From Taudactylus pleione (lineage: Eukaryota; Chordata; Amphibia; Anura; Myobatrachidae): a DNA stretch of 64,000 nucleotides. The notes beneath the pieces are model-generated. The model was given only the letters and a program-made list of their open reading frames with translations, was not told the DNA's origin and did no database searches. A program made the translations under genes and the position numbers. Location of the stretch: assembly GCA_031769625.1 (NCBI GenBank), contig JAUIMM010002317.1, positions 1 through 64,000 on the forward strand. The letters run 5' to 3'. How positions within the stretch are numbered: the first letter of the stretch is position 1; each line of letters opens with the position of its first letter. Below, piece after piece: positions 22,601 through 37,200 of this stretch.

Positions 22601-25600
22601 CAGGTGTTTTACGGTGTAAAATAAGATTGTTGAACTTTCATTACATCACGGCTCGAACTAAGGAATAGTAGCTTCGCGTGTGTATTTCATCGAACTTCCA
22701 CAAGCATTTTTGTGGTGTGTTTCCATTGGAATTGTGCATATTCAGGTGTTTTATGGTGTAAAATTAGACTGTCGCACTTTGATGACATCACGGCTCGAAC
22801 TAAGGAATAGTAGCTTCGTGCGTGCATATCATCGAGCTTCCACAAGCATTTTTGTGGTGTGTTTCCATTGGAATTGTGCATATTCTGTTGTTTTACGGTG
22901 TAAAATTAGATTGTCGCACTTTGATGACATCACGGCTCGAACTTAGGAATAGTAGCTTTGTGCTTGCATTTCATCGAGCTTCCACAAGCATTTTTGCGGT
23001 GTATTTCTTTTAAAATTGTGCATATTCTGCTGTTTTACGGTGTAAAATTAGATAGTCACACTTTGATGACATCACGGCTCGAACTTTGGAACAGTAGCTT
23101 TGTGCGTGAATTTCATCGAGCTTCCACAAGCATTTTTGTGGTGTGTTTTATTGGAATTGTACATATTCAGGTGTTTTACGGTGTAAAATAAGATTGTCGA
23201 ACTTTCATGACATCATGGCTCGAACTTAGGAACAGTAGCTTTGTGCGTGCATTTCATCGAGCTTCCACAAGCACTTTTGTGGTGTATTTCCATTGGAATT
23301 GTGCATATTCAATTGTTTTACGGTGTTAAATAAGATTGTCGAACTTTGATGACATCACTGCTCGAACTTAGGAACAGTAGCTTTGTGCGTGCATTTCATC
23401 GAGCTTCCACAAGCACTTTTGTGGTGTATTTCCATTGGAATTGTGCATATTCAATTGTTTTATGGTGTTAAATAAGATTGTCGAACTTTGATGACATCAC
23501 TGCTCGAACTTAGGAACAGTAGCTTTGTGCGTGTATTTCATCGAGCTTCCACAAGCGTTTTTGTGGTGTGTTTCCATTGGAATTGTGCATATTCAGGTGT
23601 TTTATGGTGTAAAATTAGATAGTCGCATTTTGATGACATCACGGCTCGAATTAAGGAAAAGTAGCTTCGTGCGTGCATTTCATCGAGCTTCCACAAGCAT
23701 TTTTGTGGTGTATTTCTTTTTAAATTGTGCATATTCAGGTGTTTTACGGTGTAAAATTAGATAGTCGCACTTTGATGACATCAAGGCTCGAACTAAGGAA
23801 TAGTGGCTTCGTGCGTGCATTTCATCGAGCTTCCACAAGCATTTTTGTAGTGTATTTCTTTTAAAATTGTGCATATTCAGGTGTTTTACAGTGTAAAATT
23901 AGACAGTCGCACTTTGATGACATCACGGCTCGAACTAAGGAATATTAGCTTCGTGCGTGCATTTCATCGAGCTTCCACAAGCATTTTTGTGGTGTATTTC
24001 CATTGGAATTGTGCATATTCAGATGTTTTACGGTGTAAAATAAGATTGTCGAACTTTGATGACATCACGGCTCGAACTAAGGAAAAGAAGCTTTGTGCGT
24101 GCATTTCAATGAGCTACCACAAGCATTTTTGTGGTGTGTTTCATTTAAAATTGTGCATATTCAGGTGTTTTACGGTGAAAAATTAGATAGTCGCACTTTG
24201 ATGACTTCAAGGCTCGAACTAAGGAATAGTGGCTTCGTGAGTGTATTTCATCGAGCTTCCACAAGCATTTTTGTGGTGTGTTTCCATTGGAAATGTGCAT
24301 ATTCAGGTGTTTTATGGTGTAAAATATGATTGTCGAACTTTGATGACATCACGGCTTGAACTAGGAATAGTAGCTTCATGCGTGCATTTCATCGAGCTTC
24401 CACAAGCATTTTTGTGGTGTATTTCCATTAGAATTGTGCATATTCAGGTGTTTTACGGTGTAAAATAAGATTGTTGAACTTTCATTACATCACGGCTCGA
24501 ACTAAGGAATAGTAGCTTCGCGTGTGTATTTCATCGAACTTCCACAAGCATTTTTGTGGTGTGTTTCCATTGGAATTGTGCATATTCAGGTGTTTTATGG
24601 TGTAAAATTAGACTGTCGCACTTTGATGACATCACGGCTGGAACTAAGGAATAGTAGCTTCGTGCGTGCATATCATCGAGCTTCCACAAGCATTTTTGTG
24701 GTGTGTTTCCATTGGAATTGTGCATATTCTGTTGTTTTACGGTGTAAAATTAGATTGTCGCACTTTGATGACATCACGGCTCGAACTAAGGAATAGTAGC
24801 TTCGTGCGTGCATTTCATCGAGCTACCACAAGCATTTTTGTGGTGTGTTTCTTTTAAAATTGTGCATATTCTGGTGTTTTACGGTGTAAAATTAGATAGT
24901 CGCACTTTGATGACATCACGGCTCGAACTTAGGAATAGTAGCTTCGTGCGTGCATTTCATCGAGCTTCCACAAGCACTTTTGTGGTGTATTTCCATTGGA
25001 ATTGTGCATATTCAATTGTTTTACGGTGTTAAATAAGATTGTCGAACTTTGATGACATCACTGCTCGAACTTAGGAACAGTAGCTTTGTGCGTGCATTTC
25101 ATCGAGCTTCCACAAGCATTTTTGTGGTGTGTTTCCATTGGAATTGTGCATATTCAGGTGTTTTACGGTGTCAAATTAGATAGTCGCACTTTGATGACTT
25201 CAAGGCTCGAACTAAGGAATCGTGGCTTCGTGCGTGTATTTCATCGAGCTTCCACAAGCATTTTTGTGGTGTGTTTCCATTGGATATGTGCATATTCAGG
25301 TGTTTTAAGGTGTAAAATATGATTGTCGAACTTTGATGACATCACGGCTTGAACTAGGAATAGTAGCTTCATGCGTGCATTTCATCGAGCTTCCACAAGC
25401 ATTTTTGTGGTGTAATTCCATTAGAATTGTGCATATTCAGTTGTTTTATGGTGTAAAATAAGATTATCGAACTTTGATGACATAATGGCTTGAACTTAGG
25501 AACAGTGGCTTTGTGCTTGCATTTCATCGAGCTTCCACAAGCATTTTTGCGGTGTATTTCTTTTAAAATTGTGCATATTCTGCTGTTTTACGGTGTAAAA

Positions 25601-25860
25601 TTAGATAGTCACACTTTGATGACATCACGGCTCGAACTTTGGAACAGTAGCTTTGTGCGTGAATTTCATCGAGCTTCCACAAGCATTTTTGTGGTGTGTT
25701 TTATTGGAATTGTACATATTCAGGTGTTTTACGGTGTAAAATAAGATTGTCGAACTTTCATGACATCACGGCTCGAACTAAGGAATAGTAGCTTTGTGTC
25801 TGTATTTCATCGAGCTTCCACAAGCATTTTTGTGGTGTGTTTCCATTGGAATTGTGCATA
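19617..25860 (+). repeat. ~6.2-kb HOR, copy 2
   Basis: This copy follows the first (13,091-19,616) without a gap and repeats its variant order. Three whole-monomer differences are visible. The 284-bp dimer near 15,030-15,597 is single here. One extra monomer with tttctttttaaattg is present at about 23,680-23,820. One monomer (marker gtaaaagaagattatc, 18,080 in copy 1) is missing near 24,465. Such differences are expected from unequal crossing-over or gene conversion in register with the monomer. Confidence 0.75.
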
Positions 25861-25889
25861 TTCAGGTGTTTTACGTTGTAAAATAAGAT

Positions 25890-28584
25890 TGTCGAACTTT
25901 GATGACATCACGGCTCAAACTTAGGAACAGTAGCTTTGTGCGTGCATTTCATCGAGCTTCCACAAGCATTTTTGTGGTGTGTTTCCATTGGAATTGTGCA
26001 TATTTAGGTGTTTTACGGTGTAAAATTAGACTGTCGCACTTTGATGACATCACGGCTCGAACTAAGGAATAGTAGCTTCGTGCGTGCATTTCATCGAGAT
26101 TCCACAATCATTTTTGTGGTGTGTTTCCATTGGAATTGTGCATATTCTGTTGTTTTACGGTGTAAAATTAGATTGTCGCACTTTGATGACATCACGGCTC
26201 GAACTAAGGAATAGTATCTTCGTGCGTGCATTTCATCGAGCTACCACAAGCATTTTTGTGGTGTGTTTCTTTTAAAATTGTGCATATTCAGGTGTTTTAC
26301 GGTGTAAAATTAGATAGTCACACTTTGATGACATCACGGCTCGAACTTAGGAACAGTAGCTTCGTGCGTGCATTTCATCGAGCTTCCACAAGCATTTTTG
26401 TGGGGTATTTCCATTGGAATTGTGCATACTCAGGTGTTTTACGGTGTAAAATAAGATTATCGAACTTTGATGCCATCACGGCTCAAACTTAGGAACAGTA
26501 GCTTTGTGCTTGCATTTCATCGAGCTTCCACAAGCATTTTTGTGGTGTAATTCTATTAAAATTGTGCATATTCTGTTGTTTTACGGTGTAAAATTAGATA
26601 GTCGCACTTTGATGACATCACGGCTCGAACTTAGGAACAGTAGCTTTGTGCTTGCATTTCATCGAGCTTCCACAAGCATTTTTGTGGTGTATTTCCATTG
26701 GAATTGTGCATATTCAGGTGTTTTACGGTGCAAAATAAGATTGTCAAACTTTGATGACATCACGGCTCGAAATTAGGAACAGTAGCTTTGTGCGTGCATT
26801 TCATCGAGCTACCACAAGCATTTTTGTGGTGTGTTTCTTTAAAAATTGTGCATATTCAGGTGTTCTACGGTGTAAAATTAAATTGTCGCACTTTGATGAC
26901 ATCACGGCTCGAACTAAGGAATAGTAGCTTCGTGCGTGCATTTCATCGAGCTTCCACAAGCATTTTTGTGGTGTGTTTCCATTGGAAATGTGCATATTCA
27001 GGTGTTTTACGGTGTAAAATATGATTGTTGAACTTTGATGACATCACGGCTTGAACTAGGAATAGTAGCTTCATGCGTGCATTTCATCGAGCTTCCACAA
27101 GCATTTTTGTGGTGTATTTCGATTGGAATTGTGTATATTCAGGTGTTTTACGGTGTATAATTAGATTATCGAACTTTGATGACATCATGGCTCGAACTTA
27201 GGAACAGTAGCTTTGTGCGTGCATTTCATCGAGCTTCCACAAGCATTTTTGTGGTGTATTTCTTTTAAAATTGTGCATATTCTGTTATTTTACGGTGTAA
27301 AATTAGTTAATCGCACTTTGATGACATCACGGCTCGAACTTAGGAACAGTAGCTTTGTGCGTGAATTTCATCGAGCTTCCACAAGCATTTTTGTGGTGTC
27401 TTTCATTGGAATTGTGCATATTCAGGTGTTTTACAGTGTAAAATAAGATTGTCGAACTTTCATGACATCACGGCTCGAACTAAGGATTAGTAGCTTCGTG
27501 TGTGTATTTCATCGAGCTTCCACAAGCATTTTTGTGGTGTGTTTCCATTGGAATTGTGCATATTCAGGTGTTTTACTGTGTAAAATGAGATTGTAGAACT
27601 TTGATGACATCAAAGCTCGAACTAAGGAAAAGTAGCTTCGTGCGTGCATTTCATCGAGCTTCCACAAGCATTTTTGTGGTGTATTTCCATTGGAATTGTG
27701 CATATTCAGGTGTTTTACGGTGTTAAATTAGATAGTCACACTTTGATGACATCACGGCTCGAACTAAGGAGAAGTAGTTTCGTGCATGCATTTCATCGAG
27801 CTTCCACAAGCATTTTTGTGGTGTGTTTCATTGGAATTGTGCATATTCAGGTGTTTTACGGTGTAAAATAAGATTGTCGAACTTTCATGACATCATGGCT
27901 CAAACTATGGAATAGTAGCTTCGTGTTTGCATTTCATCGAGCTTACACAAGCATTTTTGTGGTGTGTTTCCATTTGAAATGTGCATATTCAGGTGTTTTA
28001 CGGTGTAAAATATGATTGTCGAACTTTGATGACATCACGGCTCGAACTAAGGAATAGTAGCTTCATGAGTGCATTTCACCGAGATTCCACAAGCACTTTT
28101 GAGGTGTATTTCCATTGGAATTGTGCATGTTCAATTGTTTTACGGTGTAAAATAAGATTGTTGAACTTTGATGACATCACTGCTCGAACTTAGGAACAGT
28201 AGCTTTGTGCGTGCATTTCAACGAGCTTCCACAAGCGTTTTTGTGGTGTGTTTCCATTGGAATTGTGCATATTCAGGTGTTTTATGGTGTAAAATTAGAT
28301 AGTCGCACTTTGATGACATCACGGCTCGAATTAAGGAAAAGTAGCTTCGTGCGTGCATTTCATCGAGCTTCCACAAGCATTTTTGTGGTATGTTTCTTCT
28401 AAAATTGTGCATATTCAGGTGTTTTACGGTGTAAAATCAGATAGTCGCACTTTGATGACTTAACGGCTCGAACTAAGGAATAGTAGCTTCGTGCATGCAT
28501 TTCATCGAGCTTCCACAAGCATTTTTGTAGTGTAATTCTTTTAAAATTGTGCTTATTCAGGTGTTTCACGGTGTAAAATAAGAT
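25890..28584 (+). repeat. 19-mer HOR (2,695 bp), copy 1
   Basis: Marks in order are gagattccacaatc, agtatcttcg, tgtggggtatttcc with catactcagg, gatgccatcac, gttctacgg, gtgtatattc, tctttcattgg, gattgtagaac, gcttacacaag, tttcaacgagc and gatgacttaacgg. All recur 2,695 bases later. A small private change is catatttagg near 26,000. Confidence 0.75.
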
Positions 28585-31279
28585 TGTCGAACTTTGATGA
28601 CATCACGGCTCAAACTTAGGAACAGTAGCTTTGTGCGTGCATTTCATCGAGCTTCCACAAGCATTTTTGTGGTGTGTTTCCATTGGAATTGTGCATATTC
28701 AGGTGTTTTACGGTGTAAAATTAGACTGTCGCACTTTGATGACATCACGGCTCGAACTAAGGAATAGTAGCTTCGTGCGTGCATTTCATCGAGATTCCAC
28801 AATCATTTTTGTGGTGTGTTTCCATTGGAATTGTGCATATTCTGTTGTTTTACGGTGTAAAATTAGATTGTCGCACTTTGATGACATCACGGCTCGAACT
28901 AAGGAATAGTATCTTCGTGCGTGCATTTCATCGAGCTACCACAAGCATTTTTGTGGTGTGTTTCTTTTAAAATTGTGCATATTCAGGTGTTTTACGGTGT
29001 AAAATTAGATAGTCACACTTTGATGACATCACGGCTCGAACTTAGGAATAGTAGCTTCGTGCGTGCATTTCATCGAGCTTCCACAAGCATTTTTGTGGGG
29101 TATTTCCATTGGAATTGTGCATACTCAGGTGTTTTACGGTGTAAAATAAGATTATCGAACTTTGATGCCATCACGGCTCAAACTTAGGAACAGTAGCTTT
29201 GTGCTTGCATTTCATCGAGCTTCCACAAGCATTTTTGTGGTGTATTTCTATTAAAATTGTGCATATTCTGTTGTTTTACGGTGTAAAATTAGATAGTCGC
29301 ACTTTGATGACATCACGGCTCGAACTTAGGAACAGTAGCTTTGTGCTTGCATTTCATCGAGCTTCCACAAGCATTTTTGTGGTGTATTTCCATTGGAATT
29401 GTGCATATTCAGGTGTTTTACGGTGCAAAATAAGATTGTCAAACTTTGATGACATCACGGCTCGAAATTAGGAACAGTAGCTTTGTGCGTGCATTTCATC
29501 GAGCTACCACAAGCATTTTTGTGGTGTGTTTCTTTAAAAATTGTGCATATTCAGGTGTTCTACGGTGTAAAATTAAATTATCGCACTTTGATGACATCAC
29601 GGCTCGAACTAAGGAATAGTAGCTTCGTGTGTGCATTTCATCGAGCTTCCACAAGCATTTTTGTGGTGTGTTTCCATTGGAAATGTGCATATTCAGGTGT
29701 TTTACGGTGTAAAATATGATTGTTGAACTTTGATGACATCACGGCTTGAACTAGGAATAGTAGCTTCATGCGTGCATTTCATCGAGCTTCCACAAGCATT
29801 TTTGTGGTGTATTTCGATTGGAATTGTGTATATTCAGGTGTTTTACGGTGTATAATTAGATTATCGAACTTTGATGACATCATGGCTCGAACTTAGGAAC
29901 AGTAGCTTTGTGCGTGCATTTCATCGAGCTTCCACAAGCATTTTTGTGGTGTATTTCTTTTAAAATTGTGCATATTCTGTTATTTTACGGTGTAAAATTA
30001 GTTAATCGCACTTTGATGACATCACGGCTCGAACTTAGGAACAGTAGCTTTGTGCGTGAATTTCATCGAGCTTCCACAAGCATTTTTGTGGTGTCTTTCA
30101 TTGGAATTGTGCATATTCAGGTGTTTTACAGTGTAAAATAAGATTGTCGAACTTTCATGACATCACGGCTCGAACTAAGGATTAGTAGCTTCGTGTGTGT
30201 ATTTCATCGAGCTTCCACAAGCATTTTTGTGGTGTGTTTCCATTGGAATTGTGCATATTCAGGTGTTTTACGGTGTAAAATGAGATTGTAGAACTTTGAT
30301 GACATCAAAGCTCGAACTAAGGAAAAGTAGCTTCGTGCGTGCATTTCATCGAGCTTCCACAAGCATTTTTGTGGTGTATTTCCATTGGAATTGTGCATAT
30401 TCAGGTGTTTTACGGTGTTAAATTAGATAGTCACACTTTGATGACATCACGGCTCGAACTAAGGAATAGTAGTTTCGTGCATGCATTTCATCGAGCTTCC
30501 ACAAGCATTTTTGTGGTGTGTTTCATTGGAATTGTGCATATTCAGGTGTTTTACTGTGTAAAATAAGATTGTCGAACTTTCATGACATCATGGCTCAAAC
30601 TATGGAATAGTAGCTTCATGTTTGCATTTCATCGAGCTTACACAAGCATTTTTGTGGTGTGTTTCCATTTGAAATGTGCATATTCAGGTGTTTTACGGTG
30701 TAAAATATGATTGTCGAACTTTGATGACATCACGGCTCGAACTAAGGAATAGTAGCTTCATGCGTGCATTTCACCGAGCTTCCACAAGCACTTTTGAGGT
30801 GTATTTCCATTGGAATTGTGCATGTTCAATTGTTTTACGGTGTAAAATAAGATTGTTGAACTTTGATGACATCACTGCTCGAACTTAGGAACAGTAGCTT
30901 TGTGCGTGCATTTCAACGAGCTTCCACAAGCGTTTTTGTGGTGTGTTTCCATTGGAATTGTGCATATTCAGGTGTTTTATGGTGTAAAATTAGATAGTCG
31001 CACTTTGATGACATCACGGCTCGAATTAAGGAAAAGTAGCTTCGTGCGTGCATTTCATCGAGCTTCCACAAGCATTTTTGTGGTATGTTTCTTCTAAAAT
31101 TGTGCATATTCAGGTGTTTTACGGTGTAAAATCAGATAGTCGCACTTTGATGACTTAACGGCTCGAACTAAGGAATAGTAGCTTCGTGCATGCATTTCAT
31201 CGAGCTTCCACAAGCATTTTTGTAGTGTAATTCTTTTAAAATTGTGCTTATTCAGGTGTTTCACGGTGTAAAATAAGAT
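28585..31279 (+). repeat. 19-mer HOR (2,695 bp), copy 2
   Basis: It lies directly next to copy 1 and carries the same ordered marks. Both copies close with tgtaattcttttaaaattg, gtgcttattc and gtgtttcacgg. After about 31,279 the sequence changes to gaaccttgatgac and ggctagaactgagg. The unit is found again at 35,818-38,512 and 46,740-49,434. Confidence 0.75.
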
Positions 31280-34200
31280 TGTCGAACCTTGATGACATCA
31301 CGGCTAGAACTGAGGAACAGTAGCTTTGTTCGTGCATTTCATCATGCTTCAACAAGCATTTTTGTGGTGTGTTTTCTATGGAATTGTGCATATTCAGGTG
31401 TTTTACGGTGTAAAATAAGATTGTCGAACTTTGATGACATCAAGTCTCGAACTACGGAACAGAAGCTTTGTGCTTGCATTTCATCGAGCTACCACAAGCA
31501 TTTTTGTGGTGTGTTTCATTTAAAATTGTGCATATTCAGGTGTTTTACGGTGTAAAATTAGATAGTCGCACTTTGATGACATCAAGGCTCGAACTAAGGA
31601 ATAGTGGCTTCATGCGTGCATTTCATCGAGCTTCCACAAGCATTTTTGTGGTGTGTTTCCATTGGAAATGTGCATAATCAGGTGTTTTAAGGTGTTAAAT
31701 ATGATTGTCGAACTTTGATGACATCACGGCTCGAACTAAGGAATAGTAGCTTCATGCGTGCATTTCATCGAGCTTCCACAAGCACTTTTGTGGTGTATTT
31801 CCATTGGAATTGTGCATATTCAATTGTTTTACGGTGTTAAATAAGATTGTCGAACTTTGATGACATCACTGCTCGAACTTAGGAACAGTAGCTTTGTGCG
31901 TGTATTTCATCGAGCTTCCACAAGCGTTTTTGTGGTGTGTTTCCATTGGAATTGTGCATATTCAGGTGTTTTATGGTGTAAAATTAGATAGTCGCACTTT
32001 GATGACATCACGGCTCGAATTAAGGAAAAGTAGCTTCGTGCGTGCATTTCATCGAGCTTCCACAAGCATTTTTGTGGTGTATTTCTTTTTAAATTGTGCA
32101 TATTCAGGTGTTTTACGGTGTAAAATTAGATAGTCGCACTTTGATGACATCAAGGCTCGAACTAAGGAATAGTGGCTTCGTGCGTGCATTTCATCGAGCT
32201 TCCACAAGCATTTTTGTAGTGTATTTCTTTTAAAATTGTGCATATTCAGGTGTTTTACAGTGTAAAATTAGACAGTCGCACTTTGATGACATCACGGCTC
32301 GAACTAAGGAATATTAGCTTCGTGCATGCATTTCAACGAACTTCCACAAGCATTTTTGTGGTGTATTTCCATTGGAATTGTGCATATTCAGATGTTTTAC
32401 GGTGTAAAATAAGATTGTCGAACTTTGATGACATCACGGCTCGAACTAAGGAAAAGAAGCTTTGTGCGTGCATTTCAACGAGCTACCACAAGCATTTTTG
32501 TGGTGTGTTTCAATTAAAATTGTGCATATTCAGGTGTTTTATGGTGAAAAATTAGATAGTCGCACTTTGATGACTTCAAGGCTCGAACTAAGGAATAGTG
32601 GCTTCGTGAGTGTATTTCATCGAGCTTCCACAAGCATTTTTGTGGTGTGTTTCCATTGGAAATGTGCATATTCAGGTGTTTTAAGGTGTAAAATATGATT
32701 GTCGAACTTTGATGACATCACGGCTTGAACTAGGAATAGTAGCTTCATGCGTGCATTTCATCGAGCTTCCACAAGCATTTTTGTGGTGTATTTCCATTAG
32801 AATTGTGCATATTCAGGTGTTTTACGGTGTAAAAGAAGATTATCGAACTTTGATGACATCACGGCTCGAACTTAGGAACAGTAGCTTTGTGCTTGCATTT
32901 CATCGAGCTTCCACAAGCATTTTTGTGGTGTGTTTCATTGGAATTGTACATATTCAGGTGTTTTACGGTGTAAAATAAGATTGTCGAACTTTCATTACAT
33001 CACGGCTCGAACTAAGGAATAGTAGCTTCGCGTGTGTATTTCATCGACCTTCCACAAGCATTTTTGTGGTGTGTTTCCATTGGAATTGTGCATATTCAGG
33101 TGTTTTATGGTGTAAAATTAGACTGTCGCACTTTGATGACATCACGGCTCGAACTAAGGAATAGTAGCTTCGTGCGTGCATATCATCGAGCTTCCACAAG
33201 CATTTTTGTGGTGTGTTTCCATTGGAATTGTGCATATTCTGTTGTTTTATGGTGTAAAATTAGATTGTCGCACTTTGATGACATCACGGCTCGAACTAAG
33301 GAATAGTAGCTTCGTGCGTGCATTTCTTCGAGCTACCACAAGCATTTTTGTGGTGTGTTTCTTTTAAAATTGTGCATATTCTTGTGTTTTACGGTGTAAA
33401 ATTAGATAGTCGCACTTTGATGACATCACGGCTCAAACTTAGGAATAGTAGCTTCGTGCGTGCATTTCATCGAGCTTCCACAAGCACTTTTGTGGTGTAT
33501 TTCCATTGGAATTGTGCATATTCAATTGTTTTACGGTGTTAAATAAGATTGTCGAACTTTGATGACATCACTGCTCGAACTTAGGAACAGTAGCTTTGTG
33601 CGTGCATTTCATCGAGCTTCCACAAGCATTTTTGTGGTGTGTTTCCATTGGAATTGTGCATATTCAGGTGTTTTATGGTGTCAAATTAGATAGTCGCACT
33701 TTGATGACTTCAAGGCTCGAACTAAGGAATAGTGGCTTCGTGCGTGTATTTCATCGAGCTTCCACAAGCATTTTTGTGGTGTGTTTCCATTGGATATGTG
33801 CATATTCAGGTGTTTTAAGGTGTAAAATATGATTGTCGAACTTTGATGACATCACGGCTTGAACTAGGAATAGTAGCTTCATGAGTGCATTTCATCGAGC
33901 TTCCACAAGCATTTTTGTGGTGTAATTCCATTAGAATTGTGCATATTCAGTTGTTTTATGGTGTAAAATAAGATTATCGAACTTTGATGACATCATGGCT
34001 TGAACTTAGGAACAGTAGCTTTGTGCTTGCATTTCATCGAGCTTGCACAAGCATTTTTGCGGTGTATTTCTTTTAAAATTGTGCATATTCTGCTGTTTTA
34101 CGGTGTAAAATTAGATAGTCACACTTTGATGACATCACGGCTCGAACTTTGGAACAGTAGCTTTGTGCGTGAATTTCATCGAGCTTCCACAAGCATTTTT

Positions 34201-37200
34201 GTGGTGTGTTTTATTGGATTTGTACATATTCAGGTGTTTTACGGTGTAAAATAAGATTGTCGAACTTTCATGACATCACGGCTCGAACTAAGGAATAGTA
34301 GCTTTGTGTCTGTATTTCATCGAGCTTCCACAAGCATTTTTGTGGTGTGTTTCCATTGGAATTGTGCATATTCAGGTGTTTTACGTTGTAAAATAAGATT
34401 GTCGAACTTTGATGACATCACGGCTCGAACTTAGGAACAGTAGCTTTGTGCGTGCATTTCATCGAGCTTCCACAAGCATTTTTGTGGTGTGTTTCCATCC
34501 GAATTGTGCATATTCAGGTGTTTTACGGTGTAAAATTAGACTGTCGCACTTTGATGACATCACGGCTCGAACTAAGGAATAGTAGCTTCGTGCGTGCATT
34601 TCATCGAGATTCCACAAGCATTTTTGTGGTGTGTTTCCATTGGAATTGTGCATATTCTGTTGTTTTACGGTGTAACATTAAATTGTCGCACTTTGATGAC
34701 ATCACGGCTCGAACTTTGGAACAGTAGCTTTGTGCGTGAATTTCATCGAGCTTCCACAAGCATTTTTGTGGTGTGTTTTATTGGAATTGTACATATTCAG
34801 GTGTTTTACGGTGTAAAATAAGATTGTCAAACTTTCATGACATCACGGCTCGAACTAAGGAATAGTAGCTTTGTGTCTGTATTTCATTGAGTTTCCACAA
34901 GCATTTTTGTGGTGTGTTTCCATTGGAATTGTGCATATTCAGGTGTATTACGTTGTAAAATAAGATTGTCGAACTTTGATGACATCACGGCTCGAACTAA
35001 GGAACAGTAGCTTTGTGCGTGCATTTCATCGAGCTTCCACAAGCATTTTTGTGGTGTGTTTCATTGGAATTGTGCATATTCAGGTGTTTTACGGTGTAAA
35101 ATAAGATTGTCGAACTTTCATGACATCATGGCTCAAACTATGGAATAGTAGCTTCGTGTTTGCATTTCATCGAGCTTACACAAGCATTTTTGTGGTGTGT
35201 TTCCATTTGAAATGTGCATATTCAGGTGTTTTACGGTGTAAAATATGATTGTCGAACTTTGATGACATCACGGCTCGAACTAAGGAATAGTAGCTTCATG
35301 AGTGCATTTCACCGAGCTTCCACAAGCACTTTTGAGGTGTATTTCCATTGGAATTGTGCATGTTCAATTGTTTTACGGTGTAAAATAAGATTGTTGAACT
35401 TTGATGACATCACTGCTCGAACTTAGGAACAGTAGCTTTGTGCGTGCATTTCAACGAGCTTCCACAAGCGTTTTTGTGGTGTGTTTCCATTGGAATTGTG
35501 CATATTCAGGTGTTTTATGGTGTAAAATTAGATAGTCGCACTTTGATGACATCACGGCTCGAATTAAGGAAAAGTAGCTTCGTGCGTGCATTTCATCGAG
35601 CTTCCACAAGCATTTTTGTGGTATGTTTCTTCTAAAATTGTGCATATTCAGGTGTTTTACGGTGTAAAATCAGATAGTCGCACTTTGATGACTTAACGGC
35701 TCGAACTAAGGAATAGTAGCTTCGTGCATGCATTTCATCGAGCTTCCACAAGCATTTTTGTAGTGTAATTCTTTTAAAATTGTGCTTATTCAGGTGTTTC
35801 ACGGTGTAAAATAAGATTGTCGAACTTTGATGACATCACGGCTCAAACTTAGGAACAGTAGCTTTGTGCGTGCATTTCATCGAGCTTCCACAAGCATTTT
35901 TGTGGTGTGTTTCCATTGGAATTGTGCATATTCAGGTGTTTTACGGTGTAAAATTAGACTGTCGCACTTTGATGACATAACGGCTCGAACTAAGGAATAG
36001 TAGCTTCGTGCGTGCATTTCATCGAGATTCCACAATCATTTTTGTGGTGTGTTTCCATTGGAATTGTGCATATTCTGTTGTTTTACGGTGTAAAATTAGA
36101 TTGTCGCACTTTGATGACATCACGGCTCGAACTAAGGAATAGTATCTTCGTGCGTGCATTTCATCGAGCTACCACAAGCATTTTTGTGGTGTGTTTCTTT
36201 TAAAATTGTGCATATTCAGGTGTTTTACGGTGTAAAATTAGATAGTCACACTTTGATGACATCACGGCTCGAACTTAGGAATAGTAGCTTCGTGCGTGCA
36301 TTTCATCGAGCTTCCACAAGCATTTTTGTGGGGTATTTCCATTGGAATTGTGCATACTCAGGTGTTTTACGGTGTAAAATAAGATTATCGAACTTTGATG
36401 CCATCACGGCTCAAACTTAGGAACAGTAGCTTTGTGCTTGCATTTCATCGAGCTTCCACAAGCATTTTTGTGGTGTATTTCTATTAAAATTGTGCATATT
36501 CTGTTGTTTTACGGTGTAAAATTAGATAGTCGCACTTTGATGACATCACGGCTCGAACTTAGGAACAGTAGCTTTGTGCTTGCATTTCATCGAGCTTCCA
36601 CAAGCATTTTTGTGGTGTATTTCCATTGGAATTGTGCATATTCAGGTGTTTTACGGTGCAAAATAAGATTGTCAAACTTTGATGACATCACGGCTCGAAA
36701 TTAGGAACAGTAGCTTTGTGCGTGCATTTCATCGAGCTACCACAAGCATTTTTGTGGTGTGTTTCTTTAAAAATTGTGCATATTCAGGTGTTCTACGGTG
36801 TAAAATTAAATTATCGCACTTTGATGACATCACGGCTCGAACTAAGGAATAGTAGCTTCGTGCGTGCATTTCATCGAGCTTCCACAAGCATTTTTGTGGT
36901 GTGTTTCCATTGGAAATGTGCATATTCAGGTGTTTTACGGTGTAAAATATGATTGTTGAACTTTGATGACATCACGGCTTGAACTAGGAATAGTAGCTTC
37001 ATGCGTGCATTTCATCGAGCTTCCACAAGCATTTTTGTGGTGTATTTCGATTGGAATTGTGTATATTCAGGTGTTTTACGGTGTATAATTAGATTATCGA
37101 ACTTTGATGACATCATGGCTCGAACTTAGGAACAGTAGCTTTGTGCGTGCATTTCATCGAGCTTCCACAAGCATTTTTGTGGTGTATTTCTTTTAAAATT

